Of a stretch of 64,000 nucleotides of DNA, positions 1-9,301 are shown in pieces (position 1 is the first letter of the stretch; every line of letters begins with the position of its first letter). The notes below the pieces were generated by a model. The model searched no databases and was not told the DNA's origin. It was given only the letters and a program-made list of their open reading frames with translations. The position numbers and the translations under genes were made by a program. This stretch comes from Dysosmobacter segnis (GTDB taxonomy: Bacteria; Bacillota; Clostridia; Oscillospirales; Oscillospiraceae). The stretch is taken from the NCBI RefSeq assembly GCF_014297285.1, contig NZ_JACOQI010000006.1, positions 118,668 to 182,667 on the forward strand, written 5' to 3'.

Positions 1-958
1 GGGTCTCCAGCGCGCGGGCGTTTTTCTCCTGGTGGTTGTTGGTCACATAGGGGGATGGCACCATGATGGCCGGCACGCCCAGCGCCGTCAGCTCGCTGAC
101 GGTGGAGGCCCCCGCCCGGCAGATCACCAGATCCGCCGCCCGCATCACCGGGGCCATGTCATAGATGTATTCCCGGACCTGCAGGGAGGGGTGGTCCTTC
201 AGATCCACGCCCTTCTCCGCCAATGCCTTCAGCACGGCAGCATATCCGCTCTTGCCCGCGCCGTGGATATGATGGAACGGCTCCTTCCCCGCCTCCAAAG
301 CCAGCATATCCGCCATCTGGGCGTTCATGCCGGAAGCGCCCAGAGACCCCCAGAAGGAGACGATCAGCGGCCGTCCGTCATTGACGCCCAGCTTTTCCTT
401 GGCCGCCTCCTTGGTCAGGGTGAAGAAGTCCTCCCGGACCGGGGTGCCGGTGACGGCCACCTTCTCCGGGTGCTTGTAGTGCTGGCGGCAGGATTCAAAG
501 CCTACCATGATCCGCCCGGCGTAAGGCTCCAGCAGCTCCGTGGTCAGTCCCGGCACGGCGTTGGACTCATGGACCGCCGTGGGGATGCCCATTTTGGCGG
601 CGGCCTTCACGGTGGGATAGCTGGCGTAGCCGCCGGTGCCGATCACCGCGTCAGGCCGGAACTCCTTCAAAATAGCCCGGGCCTCTGCCGGGGAGCGGAC
701 CATATTGTAGAGGGACACCAGATTGTGCTTGATCTCCGCCGGCTTGAGGGAGCGGTGAAAGCTGGAGATGTGAACGGTACGGAATTCGTATCCCGCCTTG
801 GGGATCAGGTCCTTTTCCAAGCCACGCTCCGCCCCCACGAACAGTATTTTGATCTGCGGGTTCTTCTCCGCCATCAGCTGCGCCACGGCAATAGCCGGGT
901 TCACATGGCCCGCCGTGCCGCCGCAGGTGAAGATCACCCGGTCAATGCGCTTTTCCAC
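1..958 (-). CDS. murG: MurG, UDP-GlcNAc:undecaprenyl-PP-MurNAc-pentapeptide transferase (partial, C-terminus outside window)
   Basis: This glycosyltransferase converts lipid I to lipid II on the inner face of the membrane. Reading the minus strand from about 958, the protein opens with VIFTCGGTAGHVNPAIA, the glycine-rich N-terminal signature of MurG. It continues with recognizable blocks, including GTGGYASYP, HESNAVPG and, near the window edge, ICRAGASTVSELTALGVPAI from the donor-binding domain. No ATG lies in a sensible place; I chose a GTG at 956-958, preceded by a GGAAAGGGG ribosome site. The gene follows ftsW, as expected in the division cluster, but is separated from it by an inserted repeat. 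The last residues lie before position 1. Confidence 0.9.
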   Translation of the reverse strand, partial: MEKRIDRVIFTCGGTAGHVNPAIAVAQLMAEKNPQIKILFVGAERGLEKDLIPKAGYEFRTVHISSFHRSLKPAEIKHNLVSLYNMVRSPAEARAILKEFRPDAVIGTGGYASYPTVKAAAKMGIPTAVHESNAVPGLTTELLEPYAGRIMVGFESCRQHYKHPEKVAVTGTPVREDFFTLTKEAAKEKLGVNDGRPLIVSFWGSLGASGMNAQMADMLALEAGKEPFHHIHGAGKSGYAAVLKALAEKGVDLKDHPSLQVREYIYDMAPVMRAADLVICRAGASTVSELTALGVPAIMVPSPYVTNNHQEKNARALET

Positions 959-1000
959 CAGCAGCGCCCCTTTCCAAAAAGATGTCAAAACAGGCCAAAA

Positions 1001-1181
1001 AGGCAGGTGTTTACCCTGCCTAAGGCTATCAAGAAAACGGTAAGGAAGGGTGTGCGCGGGAAACCCAAGAAGGGTGTCCTGCGCCATTAAAATCCAATAT
1101 TTTCAGAACTAACAGTTCTGAAAATGTGTCAGCGGGGCGAAAAAACTTTTCGACACGCTGAGGCAGGTGTTTACCCTGCCT
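1001..1181. repeat. Structured intergenic repeat flanked by 21-bp direct repeats (copy 1)
   Basis: A perfect 21-bp direct repeat, starting AGGCAGG and ending CCTGCCT, lies at 1001-1021 and 1161-1181. Between the copies is a hairpin of TTTTCAGAACT pairing with AGTTCTGAAAA, followed by an imperfect palindrome bounded by TCAGCG and CGCTGA. The same modules recur near 11815-12185 in the opposite orientation. The right-hand direct repeat contains the ftsW stop codon. The flanking repeat suggests insertion with target duplication, which is inference. Confidence 0.7.
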
Positions 1182-2397
1182 TTGTTGGCTTCATTTGCCT
1201 GGATACGCTCAGGATCACACCCATTTCCGCCAGCTGGATAAGCAGGGCGGTGCCGCCGTAGCTGAAAAACGGCAGGGAGATGCCGGTGGTGGGGAGCAGC
1301 CCCGTCACCACGCTGATGTTCAAAAACACCTGCACAGCCAGCTGCGTGGTAAAGCCCACCACTAACAGTGTGCCGAACCGGTCACGGGTGTGGAGGGCGA
1401 TCCAGTAGCCCCGAAGGATCAGCGCCGCAAACAGCAGCATGATGATCCCGGCCCCCACCAGCCCCAATTCCTCGCAGGCGATGGAGAAAATGAAATCGTT
1501 GTGCTCCTCCGGCAGAAACAGGAACTTCTGCCGGCTCTTGCCAAGACCCAGTCCCCACAGGCCGCCGGAGCCGATGGTAATGAGGCTCTGAGAAAGCTGA
1601 TAGCCCTTATCCGCGGCATCTGCCCAAGGGTCCAGCCAGTATATAACGCGGGATTTGTTATAGCCGATGACAAATAAAGCCACATACACCATGCCAACCG
1701 CCGCGCCAGCGGCAGTACCTACCCAGATCCAGTTGATGCCGCCCACAAGCATCATGGCCGCCCCTGCGCCCAAAATCAGGATCGCGCCGGAGAGGTGGGG
1801 CTCAACGGCCACCAGGCCTGCCACTACCACCAGAATAAAGGCGTAGGGTAGCACGCCGTAGCGGAAGCTGCGCATTTTGTCCTTTTTTCGGGAAATACTG
1901 TCGGCAAAGTAGGTAATGATTGCCACCTTGGCGATCTCCGAGGGCTGAAACTGAATACCGATCTTCAGCCATCGGGTCGCGCCCTTGGCCGTCACCGCGA
2001 TGGGGTTGTGGGGGATGATGACCAGGATCAGGAAGATCACGGACACATAGATCAAGGCTCTGCCCGCGCCGCGAAGCCGCTGATAGTTGAATTTACTGAC
2101 CAGCAGCATCACCGCCGTACCCAGCACGGCGAAAACGCCCTGCTTTTCAAAGTAATACAGCGGGTTGTGGCGGGAGGGCGCTTTCTCATAATAGGCGGAG
2201 GGAAAGCTGGCGGACAGGAGGATCACCAGACCGATGGCCGTCAGCAGCATGACCAGCAGACAGAAGGTCAGGTCGATGGGACCTTTGGCCAGTTCCCGGC
2301 TCTCTTCCATTTTTTCCCGGCGGCGCTGCTTGCGCTCCTGAAGGGCCAGCTTCTCCTGATGGGTCAGGGGACGGCGGCGGGGCCGTGTCTGGGTCAT
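1171..2397 (-). CDS. ftsW: FtsW/RodA/SpoVE-family peptidoglycan glycosyltransferase
   Basis: This is a SEDS-family polytopic membrane enzyme that polymerizes lipid II at the septum with a class B penicillin-binding protein. The 408-residue protein has a charged cytoplasmic N-terminus of about 40 residues, then roughly ten hydrophobic segments. The C-terminal ISLPFFSYGGTALL is the FtsW/RodA signature. Starting at 2397 places the ATG 8 nt after GGAGGG, better than the upstream in-frame ATG at 2421. It lies between mraY and murG in the division cluster; murD, which usually precedes it, is absent. The stop codon lies inside a 21-bp repeat. A SpoVE paralogue role cannot be excluded from sequence alone. 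Confidence 0.92.
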   Translation of the reverse strand: MTQTRPRRRPLTHQEKLALQERKQRRREKMEESRELAKGPIDLTFCLLVMLLTAIGLVILLSASFPSAYYEKAPSRHNPLYYFEKQGVFAVLGTAVMLLVSKFNYQRLRGAGRALIYVSVIFLILVIIPHNPIAVTAKGATRWLKIGIQFQPSEIAKVAIITYFADSISRKKDKMRSFRYGVLPYAFILVVVAGLVAVEPHLSGAILILGAGAAMMLVGGINWIWVGTAAGAAVGMVYVALFVIGYNKSRVIYWLDPWADAADKGYQLSQSLITIGSGGLWGLGLGKSRQKFLFLPEEHNDFIFSIACEELGLVGAGIIMLLFAALILRGYWIALHTRDRFGTLLVVGFTTQLAVQVFLNISVVTGLLPTTGISLPFFSYGGTALLIQLAEMGVILSVSRQMKPTKAG

Positions 2398-2442
2398 GGG
2401 TGCTCCCTCCTTTCTCTCCAAATCAAGTCAAGTGTTTTTACT

Positions 2443-3429
2443 TTACAGATAGCGGCTCCGGATGCCGTAATACGCCAGCAGGCAGAACACTGCCGTAATG
2501 GACACAAAGACCGTTACGATCTTCACCTCGCTCCAGCCGCACCGCTCCAAATGGTGATGCAGAGGGGCCATTTTGAAAAACCGCTTGCCATGAGTGGCCT
2601 TGAAGTATCCAACCTGTATAATATCGGATAAAGTTTCCAGAATGTAGATGATCCCCACCGGAATCAGCACCAGCGGCATATCAAAGGCAAAGGCCAGCGC
2701 CGCCACCGCGCCGCCTAAAAACAGGCTGCCGGTGTCACCCATGAAGCATTTGGCGGGATGGCGGTTATACAGGGCATAAAAGCCCACCAGACTGCCGCAC
2801 AGGGCGGAGGAGAAAATTCCCAGCGTGGTGAATTTCCAGATCATAGCGGTTCCCATGAAGAACGCCATGACCACAGCGGTGACGCTGGAGGCCAGACCGT
2901 CGATACCATCGGTGAGGTTCACGGAGTTGACGCAGCCCACGATGACGAAGGCGGCGAAGATCAGATACACGATCCAGTTCACTGTCAGCGTCACGTTGAC
3001 AAAGGGGATATAGAGATCGTTGGTCAGGAGGCCCTCATACCGCATCAGGCACAGGAACACCACCGCCGCCAGAAGCTGCAAAGCAAACTTTTGCTTGGCG
3101 GTCAGGCCCTCGTTCTGGTGCTGGCGGACCTTGCGGTAGTCATCCACAAAGCCGATGAGCCCGAAGATCAGGGCGAACAGGTACACATACAGATGGGCGA
3201 AGTCCCCCGCCAGCATCTGCTGCCAGCCGCAGGCAAAGGTCACGATGCCGCTGCCCAGAATAAAGGCGATGCCGCCCATGGTGGGGGTGCCCGCCTTGGA
3301 ATTGTGCCAGGTGGGGCCGTCCTGCCGGATCTCCTGTCCGGCCTTCAGCTTCCGCAGCTCCGCCAGTACGAATTTGCCCAGAATTATGGTCAGCACACAG
3401 CCGGCCAGTAACGCCACATAGATACTCAT
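2443..3429 (-). CDS. mraY: MraY, phospho-MurNAc-pentapeptide transferase
   Basis: This integral membrane enzyme transfers phospho-MurNAc-pentapeptide to undecaprenyl phosphate, making lipid I. The 328-residue product is the usual length. It shows the family motifs GTPTMGGIAFILG near the N-terminus, NLTDGIDGLA and FMGDTGSLFLGG in the cytoplasmic active site, and PLHHHLERCGWSE near the C-terminus. The start at 3429 follows AAGGAG with good spacing. It sits directly downstream of murE, where murF would normally lie between them. The 139 bases between murE and mraY hold only a hairpin (arms 3486-3494 and 3502-3510, ACCGGCCGG type) and no gene. Confidence 0.96.
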   Translation of the reverse strand: MSIYVALLAGCVLTIILGKFVLAELRKLKAGQEIRQDGPTWHNSKAGTPTMGGIAFILGSGIVTFACGWQQMLAGDFAHLYVYLFALIFGLIGFVDDYRKVRQHQNEGLTAKQKFALQLLAAVVFLCLMRYEGLLTNDLYIPFVNVTLTVNWIVYLIFAAFVIVGCVNSVNLTDGIDGLASSVTAVVMAFFMGTAMIWKFTTLGIFSSALCGSLVGFYALYNRHPAKCFMGDTGSLFLGGAVAALAFAFDMPLVLIPVGIIYILETLSDIIQVGYFKATHGKRFFKMAPLHHHLERCGWSEVKIVTVFVSITAVFCLLAYYGIRSRYL

Positions 3430-3568
3430 GCTTTCTCCTTATCCCGGTCCTGACAGCTTTCCCCGTCAGGGCCTTTCTCTTGCTGACCGGCCGGTACACA
3501 TCCGGCCGGTGTTTTCGCCGCTGCGCGGCTGTATTTATGAAACGGGAATGCCTAAAGTCTGCCGGACC

Positions 3569-5017
3569 TCAGCGTCCGCTGTTCAGGTGCTCCGCCACGA
3601 TCTCCCGCTCATCCATGTGGAACTTCTGGTGGTTCACTTCCTGATAGGTCTCGTGGCCCTTGCCGCACAGAACGATCACATCGTCCTTCTGGGCGTGGTC
3701 CATGGCCCAGCGGATCGCCTCCACCCGGTCCTCCACCACTTCGTAAGGGGTGTTGCTGCCGTCAAAGCCCGGCAAAATATCCCGGATGATGGCCGCAGGT
3801 TCTTCGGTCCGGGGATTGTCGGTGGTGACAACGGCAAAATCGGACCAGTCCGCCGCCGCCTTGCCCATGCGGGGGCGCTTGGTCTTGTCACGGTCGCCGC
3901 CGCAGCCGAACACCGCCACGGTGCGGCCCTTGGCAAATTCCTTCACCGTTTGCAGCACGTTCACCATGCTGTCCGGCGTGTGGGCGTAGTCAATGAGGAT
4001 GGTATAGTCCTTGCCGGGGGTGGGGACTACCTCCACCCGGCCCTGCACATGGGGGACCTTGGCCAGAACAGCAGCGCTGTCCTTCAGGGAAATGCCCAGC
4101 GCCAGTGCGGCCCCCTGCACATCCAGCGTATTATACACCATAAAGCCGCCGGGGATATTCACCCGGATGGGTACCCGCTCGGTTTTTGTCACCGCGTCAA
4201 AGGCGATGCCGTCAGCAGACAGCACCACGTTTTCCGCCCGGAGGTCCGCCTCGGACTTGACGCCGTAGGTGCGCACCTGACAGGTGGCATCCTTCAGCAG
4301 CCGGGGCGTCCACGGATCGTCACCGTTCACCACGCCGACGCCGCAGTTCCGGAACAAAATGGCCTTGGCATCGCAGTAGTTTTCCATCGTTACATGGAAA
4401 TCCAGATGGTCCTGGGTCAGATTGGTGAAGATGCCCACCGCATAGTGAACGCCGTAGACCCGGTCCAGACACAGGGCGTGGGAGGAGGTCTCCATCACCG
4501 CATAGGTGCACCCGGCGTCCGCCATCTCCCGGAAGAGCCGCTGGACCTCAAAGGATTCCGGCGTGGTGCGGTCCGTAGGGATGACCTCCTGCCCGATCAT
4601 GTTCTGATTGGTACCGATAAGGCCCACCTTGGCCCCCCGGACCTGCTCCAGAATGGCCTTCAGCAGATAGGTGGTGGTGGTCTTGCCGCAGGTGCCGGTG
4701 ACGGCGATCATGGTCATCTCCTCGGCGGGATGGCCGAACCAGTTAGCCCCGATCACCGCCAACGCGCGGCGGGAATCCGCCGTTCGGATATAAGGGCCAT
4801 CCCCCTCCGGCAAATTCTGGCACAACACCGCCGCCGCGCCCTTTTCCAGCGCCGTGGCGATATACTTGTGGCCGTCTGTGGCGTAGCCGGTCATGGCTAC
4901 GAACAGGTCTCCGGGCTGGGTGGCCCGGGAATCATAGCTGACGCCGGTGATTTCCATTTCCAGATCCACCGCGCAGGACGCGACAGGGACGCCGTTGAGC
5001 AGTTCCCGCAGTTTCAT
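3569..5017 (-). CDS. murE: MurE, UDP-MurNAc-tripeptide synthetase (meso-DAP type)
   Basis: This cytoplasmic Mur ligase adds the third residue of the stem peptide. It is 482 residues, with the ATP-binding loop VTGTCGKTTTT at about 106-116 and the C-terminal GKGHETYQ motif. The residues DNPR at about 400-403 are the signature that selects meso-diaminopimelate rather than lysine, so the wall is predicted to be DAP type. I chose the ATG at 5017, 8 nt after GGAGG, over the in-frame ATG at 5032. An extended -10 sequence lies upstream at 5112-5117. Normally murF follows in this cluster; here mraY does. Confidence 0.95.
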   Translation of the reverse strand: MKLRELLNGVPVASCAVDLEMEITGVSYDSRATQPGDLFVAMTGYATDGHKYIATALEKGAAAVLCQNLPEGDGPYIRTADSRRALAVIGANWFGHPAEEMTMIAVTGTCGKTTTTYLLKAILEQVRGAKVGLIGTNQNMIGQEVIPTDRTTPESFEVQRLFREMADAGCTYAVMETSSHALCLDRVYGVHYAVGIFTNLTQDHLDFHVTMENYCDAKAILFRNCGVGVVNGDDPWTPRLLKDATCQVRTYGVKSEADLRAENVVLSADGIAFDAVTKTERVPIRVNIPGGFMVYNTLDVQGAALALGISLKDSAAVLAKVPHVQGRVEVVPTPGKDYTILIDYAHTPDSMVNVLQTVKEFAKGRTVAVFGCGGDRDKTKRPRMGKAAADWSDFAVVTTDNPRTEEPAAIIRDILPGFDGSNTPYEVVEDRVEAIRWAMDHAQKDDVIVLCGKGHETYQEVNHQKFHMDEREIVAEHLNSGR

Positions 5018-5111
5018 ATCGTTTTCCTCCATTTGATCGGTATTGTTTCACGAAAGTCCACCGCCTCCCTCGCAGGGCAGTCGGCGGCTGTATACAAAGC
5101 ACTCCTTGGCT

Positions 5112-5117
5112 ATTGTA
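5112..5117 (-). promoter_or_regulatory. Possible extended -10 promoter upstream of murE
   Basis: On the minus strand the sequence TGCTACAAT matches an extended -10 box. No convincing -35 lies 16-18 nt upstream. It would give murE-mraY-ftsW-murG a second transcription start within the cluster. Weak evidence. Confidence 0.3.
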
Positions 5118-5185
5118 GCAGGTTTTTCCGGAAAGCATACCGAAAATGGTGTCATAAACCTGGCAAAAAGTGCGGTAAGGGGCGG

Positions 5186-7633
5186 TCAGTCCGTGGTTTT
5201 CGCGCCGAAACGCACCGTGACCACGCTGCCGGCAGCCAATTCCGTCCCCGCCTCCGCGCTCTGGGAAATGGCGGTGACGCTGCCGGTGCTGCCGCCGGTG
5301 CTGGTGGCGCCGGTGACCTTCATAATGAGGCCCGCGTTGGTCAGGGCCTTGTTGGCCTCCGCCGGGGTCTTACCTACCACGTTGGGGACGGTGCTGGGGG
5401 CATTGGGCTTCTCCACGCCCAGATAGAGCACGATAGAAGCATTGTTGGGCACGATGGCGCCGCCCGCCGGGGTCTGGTCCGTCACGGTATCGCCACTTCC
5501 CACGGTGGTACAGGCAAAGCCCGCCGCCTTCAAAGCTGCCTTCGCGTCCGCTGCACTCTTGCCCACCACATAGGGCACGGCGGCATCGGCGCCCGCCAGC
5601 TCCGAAGCGCTGTAATTCGGTTCAATACCCAGTGCGGGCAGGATCTCGCCCATGATCTGACCGGCCACGGGAGCCACCATGGTACCGCCGTACACGGCGG
5701 TGCCGGTATCACGGCGAGGGGTATCCATAGTCAGGAGCATGATGTACTTGGGATCGTCCGCCGGGGCGAAGCACATGAAGGACACCACCACGTCGCCCTT
5801 TGGGTTGTCGTTGGTCTTGGTGCCGGTCTTATCGGCGGTACCGGTCTTGCCGCCGATGCGGTAGCCCGCCACCCGGCCGTTTTTGCCGCTGCCGGAGGAG
5901 ACCACATATTCCAGCGCCTCCCGGACAATGGCGGAGGTCTCCTCGCTGATGACCTGCCGCACCGAAGTAGAGTCATGCTGGGACAGAACGTTGCCGTCCT
6001 CGTCCAGCACCTGCTCCACAATGTAGGGCTGATAGAGATAGCCGCCGTTGACGCAGGCCGCCTGAGCCCGGATCAACTCGATGGGCGTCACGTTGAAGGT
6101 CTGGCCGAAGGAGTAGGATGCCAGAGACACCACCTGAGAGTTGAAGCTCTTTTCATCCTGAAAAATGCCCTTCACCTCACCGATCATGTCGATGCCGGTC
6201 TTATCCATCAGACCGAAGGATTTCAGATACTTGTAGTAGGTCTCCGTTCCCACGGACAGGCCCATGCTGATAAAGGCAGGGTTGCAGGAATGGCCCACCG
6301 CCTCGATGAGGGTCTGCTGGCCGTGGCCGCTGTGGTTAGAGCAGTAGATGGGCTTGTTCCAGCCCTGCACACGGGTGGAGCCGGAGCAGTAGAAGGTGGA
6401 GTTTTTCGTCACCTTGCCTTCCTCCAGCGCCGCCGCCAGCGTAATGGGCTTATAGGTGGAACCCGGCTCGTAGGTGGAGTCGATGCACTTGTTGCGCCAC
6501 TGGGACTGAACAGCGCTGTTGATGGCCGCAGACCGGGCCTCGGCATACGCCTCCTCCGATTCATAGGTGGAGCGCTTTGCGTCGATCTTGGCAAGCTCCG
6601 TATCCAGCTTGGTCTTCAGGGCATCGTCAAAAATCGTGCCGTAGTCATTCAGATCGTAGTTGGGATAGGACGCCATAGCCACGATAGCTCCGGAGTTCAC
6701 ATCCATAACGATGCCGGTGCCGCCGTTTTTGGCGCCGTATTTTTTCAGCATACTCTCCAGACCGTTTTCCAGACTCATCTGGACGTTGGCATCCAGCGTC
6801 AGCACCAGACTGTGCCCGTTTTCCGCATCGAAGATCTGCTCGTAGTTGTACATCAGTTCCGTGCCGGCGGCGTTTCGGGCACTGATGGTATACCCGGCAG
6901 TGCCGGTAAGGGTATCGTCGTACTTGGCCTCCAGACCCACACTGCCCACGCCGTCGGAGTTTACAAAGCCCAGAACGCCGGAAGCCAGAGACCCGTACAG
7001 GTAGTACCGCTTAGAGGATGGCTGGAGCCAGACGCCTTGAAGCTTTACCCGATCCGATTCCGGCACCTCATTGCCGTCAGGGTCGATCTCGCCGTTGATG
7101 AAACGGCGAACTTCGTCGGAAACCGTCTGATCCGCCCGCTTCTTGATGTTCCAATAGTCATAGTTGGTCTTGGTCATCCGGGTTTCCAGAGTCTCCTGTT
7201 CCACGCCCAGAATGCGGCTGAGGCCCTTGGCGATGTAGGCCTGATCCCGCAGAATAGGGGCTGTGTAAGTCTCTCCCTTATCCGCCGCCTTCTTGGCGGC
7301 CTTCTCCTGCTTTTCCTTTTGGCTCTCCACAAACTCCGCAATCCGCATTGGAGAGATGTTTATGTCCTCCGCCGTGGCGGAGATGGCCAGCGTGTTGAGG
7401 TTTCGGTCATAAACGGTGCCTCGGGAGGCGTTGACCACCGCGCTGCGGGTCTGCTGCTCGATGGCTTTTTCCTGCAATACGCTGTGCTGACGGATCTGGA
7501 TGTCATAGAGCTTCCAGAACAGCACTGCAAAGGTCACGATGCCCAACAGCAGCATGACCAGCACCGTCCGGCTGCGGATGACCTGATTGGCCCGCCGGGC
7601 CGCGTCGCTTTTTCTCCGGGGATTGGATGCCAT
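5186..7633 (-). CDS. Class B penicillin-binding protein with two PASTA domains (FtsI/SpoVD type)
   Basis: This membrane-anchored transpeptidase cross-links septal or spore peptidoglycan. The 815-residue protein has one N-terminal membrane helix (about 23-40), a dimerization domain, and a transpeptidase domain with STYK at 392-395, SCN at 449-451 and KTG at 596-598. Two PASTA repeats, beginning near VPYVVGKSAADAK and VPNVVGKTPAEAN, form the C-terminal 145 residues. The start follows AAAGGAGAACTCT. PASTA domains occur in both PBP2x-type FtsI and SpoVD. With only one such gene in the cluster I cannot say which role it fills, so no symbol is given. Confidence 0.93.
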   Translation of the reverse strand: MASNPRRKSDAARRANQVIRSRTVLVMLLLGIVTFAVLFWKLYDIQIRQHSVLQEKAIEQQTRSAVVNASRGTVYDRNLNTLAISATAEDINISPMRIAEFVESQKEKQEKAAKKAADKGETYTAPILRDQAYIAKGLSRILGVEQETLETRMTKTNYDYWNIKKRADQTVSDEVRRFINGEIDPDGNEVPESDRVKLQGVWLQPSSKRYYLYGSLASGVLGFVNSDGVGSVGLEAKYDDTLTGTAGYTISARNAAGTELMYNYEQIFDAENGHSLVLTLDANVQMSLENGLESMLKKYGAKNGGTGIVMDVNSGAIVAMASYPNYDLNDYGTIFDDALKTKLDTELAKIDAKRSTYESEEAYAEARSAAINSAVQSQWRNKCIDSTYEPGSTYKPITLAAALEEGKVTKNSTFYCSGSTRVQGWNKPIYCSNHSGHGQQTLIEAVGHSCNPAFISMGLSVGTETYYKYLKSFGLMDKTGIDMIGEVKGIFQDEKSFNSQVVSLASYSFGQTFNVTPIELIRAQAACVNGGYLYQPYIVEQVLDEDGNVLSQHDSTSVRQVISEETSAIVREALEYVVSSGSGKNGRVAGYRIGGKTGTADKTGTKTNDNPKGDVVVSFMCFAPADDPKYIMLLTMDTPRRDTGTAVYGGTMVAPVAGQIMGEILPALGIEPNYSASELAGADAAVPYVVGKSAADAKAALKAAGFACTTVGSGDTVTDQTPAGGAIVPNNASIVLYLGVEKPNAPSTVPNVVGKTPAEANKALTNAGLIMKVTGATSTGGSTGSVTAISQSAEAGTELAAGSVVTVRFGAKTTD

Positions 7634-7667
7634 AGAGTTCTCCTTTCAGGGGCAATTCAGCAAAGAA

Positions 7668-7700
7668 GGGGAGTAAGAAGACGCCGGCTTCTCACTCCCC
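7668..7700 (-). terminator. Hairpin between ftsL and the penicillin-binding protein gene
   Basis: A 13-bp stem (GGGGAGTGAGAAG against CTTCTTACTCCCC, one G-T pair) is followed on the minus strand by TTCTTTGCT. It may reduce read-through or stabilize a processed mRNA end inside the operon. The poor T-run makes full termination doubtful. Confidence 0.4.
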
Positions 7701-7728
7701 GCTGTGTCACAACATACTTATTTCAGGT

Positions 7729-8289
7729 TCAGTCGAAATATTCCACCACGGCGTAGACTCCATGATGCAAGGAGCTTAAGATCCGGCTGAAAACGCTGGG
7801 GGTCTCCGTCCGGTAGACCACGGCGCTGTCCTCGCTGTCCAGATCCAGATAGGTGATCTGGCTGCTGGTGGGCTTGGCCATTCCGGCAGCAGCCGCCACC
7901 TCCTTGACGGTGGCCATATCAAACATCTGCTCGTGCTGGGCCGTCAGGCTGACATTTTCCGCCTGCAAGACCGTCAGTTCGCTTTTCAGAGCCACGGTGT
8001 CGGCGGCCAAGGTGGTCAGCTGCACATAGCTCAGCAGCAGCATCACCGCGGCCACGGCCACAGCCGTTACCCCCAACACAGATAGCACGGGGATCGCCTG
8101 ACGCTCCCGCACCAAAACCTGTTCCTTATGATAAACCTTCGGAGCCGCCTGTGTCCGCTCGTGGCGAGGGACCTCGCCGGCATGTTCCAATTCCCGTTCC
8201 CGGACCGCCCAGTCCAGATCCCGGGCCAGACTCCCGTTTGTGCTGAATTCCCGATGCGCATAACGGTATTCTCTGGCCGCTGACGCCAT
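7729..8289 (-). CDS. ftsL: FtsL-like septum protein
   Basis: A bitopic division protein that would link the FtsQ/DivIB complex to FtsW and its penicillin-binding partner. The 186-residue protein has a charged cytoplasmic region of about 75 residues, one hydrophobic segment (roughly 78-98), then a short heptad-rich stretch (LAADTVALKSELTVLQAENV) typical of FtsL. The call rests on this architecture and on its position between rsmH and the penicillin-binding protein; FtsL sequences are poorly conserved. Starting at 8289 places the ATG after GGAGGG, whereas the upstream in-frame starts lack a ribosome site. Confidence 0.75.
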   Translation of the reverse strand: MASAAREYRYAHREFSTNGSLARDLDWAVRERELEHAGEVPRHERTQAAPKVYHKEQVLVRERQAIPVLSVLGVTAVAVAAVMLLLSYVQLTTLAADTVALKSELTVLQAENVSLTAQHEQMFDMATVKEVAAAAGMAKPTSSQITYLDLDSEDSAVVYRTETPSVFSRILSSLHHGVYAVVEYFD

Positions 8290-8350
8290 TGCAGAGTCCC
8301 TCCCTTCCACAAAATCAACACACAATAAAGGGCTTGTCCCTTTTTAAAAG

Positions 8351-9298
8351 TCAAATATCAAATGGGTCACATTTTTCTACCACCCGCAGCTTGGCGCTGC
8401 GGGCCCGGCTGTTTTCTTCCAGCTCCGCCGCTCCCGAAACGATGGGCTTCCGGGTCACCAGCCGCACTCTGGGCTTTTTCCCGCACACGCACACCGGAAA
8501 TTCCGGCGGGCAGGTGCAACCCTTGGCGGCATCCTGAAAGGCCCGCTTCACAATGCGGTCCTCCAGAGAATGGAAGGTGATGACGGCCAGCCGGCCGCCG
8601 GGGTTCAGGTGGTCGATGGCTCCGCTGAGCATGGGCGGCAGGGCGTCCAGCTCGCCGTTGACGGCAATGCGGATGGCCTGAAAGCTCCGCTTGGCCGGGT
8701 GCTGTTTCTCCCGGAGCGCGGCGGCAGGCATGGCAGAGCGGATCAGCTCCGCCAGTTCCAATGTAGTCTGGACCGGCGCGGTCTCCCGGGCCTGTACGAT
8801 TCTTTTCGCAATGGCGGGGGCGTAGCGCTCCTCGCCGTACTCAAACAAAATGCGGCGCAGCTCCTCGTAGCTCCAGGTGTTTACCACATCATAAGCGGTG
8901 AGAGGGGCGGTGGCGTCCATCCGCATGTCCAGCGGTGCGTCATGCATATAGGAAAATCCACGGGACGCGTCATCCAGCTGAGGAGAGGATACTCCCAGAT
9001 CAAATAACATACCGTCCACGCCGGGAATATCCAGCTCCGCCAAGATCTCGCTGACCCGGTCGAAATTGCTGTGGACCAGCGTCACCCGGTCCATCCAAGG
9101 GGCCAGCCGCTCCTGGGCCGCGTCGATAGCGGCCTGGTCCCGGTCAATGCACACCAGCCGGCCGGTGGTGAGCCTTTGGGCGATCTCTCTTGAGTGCCCC
9201 GCACGGCCCAGTGTGCCGTCTACATAAATTCCCTCCGGCCGGATATGCAGCGCTTCGATGCACTCGGCCAGCAAAACGGGCTTGTGGGTAAATTCCAT
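8351..9298 (-). CDS. rsmH: RsmH, 16S rRNA C1402 N4-methyltransferase
   Basis: This SAM-dependent enzyme methylates N4 of C1402 in the P site of 16S rRNA. The 315-residue length is standard. The protein opens with FTHKPVLLAECIEAL, followed by the SAM-binding DGTLGRAGHS. LFDLGVSSPQLDDASRGFSY is also a family hallmark, and the C-terminal half carries HSLEDRIVKRAF and a CTCPPEFPVCVCG cysteine cluster. It starts 3 nt after the mraZ stop, so the two are probably translationally coupled. Confidence 0.96.
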   Translation of the reverse strand: MEFTHKPVLLAECIEALHIRPEGIYVDGTLGRAGHSREIAQRLTTGRLVCIDRDQAAIDAAQERLAPWMDRVTLVHSNFDRVSEILAELDIPGVDGMLFDLGVSSPQLDDASRGFSYMHDAPLDMRMDATAPLTAYDVVNTWSYEELRRILFEYGEERYAPAIAKRIVQARETAPVQTTLELAELIRSAMPAAALREKQHPAKRSFQAIRIAVNGELDALPPMLSGAIDHLNPGGRLAVITFHSLEDRIVKRAFQDAAKGCTCPPEFPVCVCGKKPRVRLVTRKPIVSGAAELEENSRARSAKLRVVEKCDPFDI

Positions 9299-9301
9299 AG
9301 C

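Noticed and set aside
32..1090. A 352-codon plus-strand frame
   Set aside because: Antisense to murG, which has clear conserved blocks; the plus-strand translation is low-complexity and rich in H, R and G.
3428..7756. A 1442-codon open frame on the plus strand
   Set aside because: It is antisense to mraY, murE and the penicillin-binding protein gene, all of which have intact motifs. The frame is a by-product of high GC and shows no domain.
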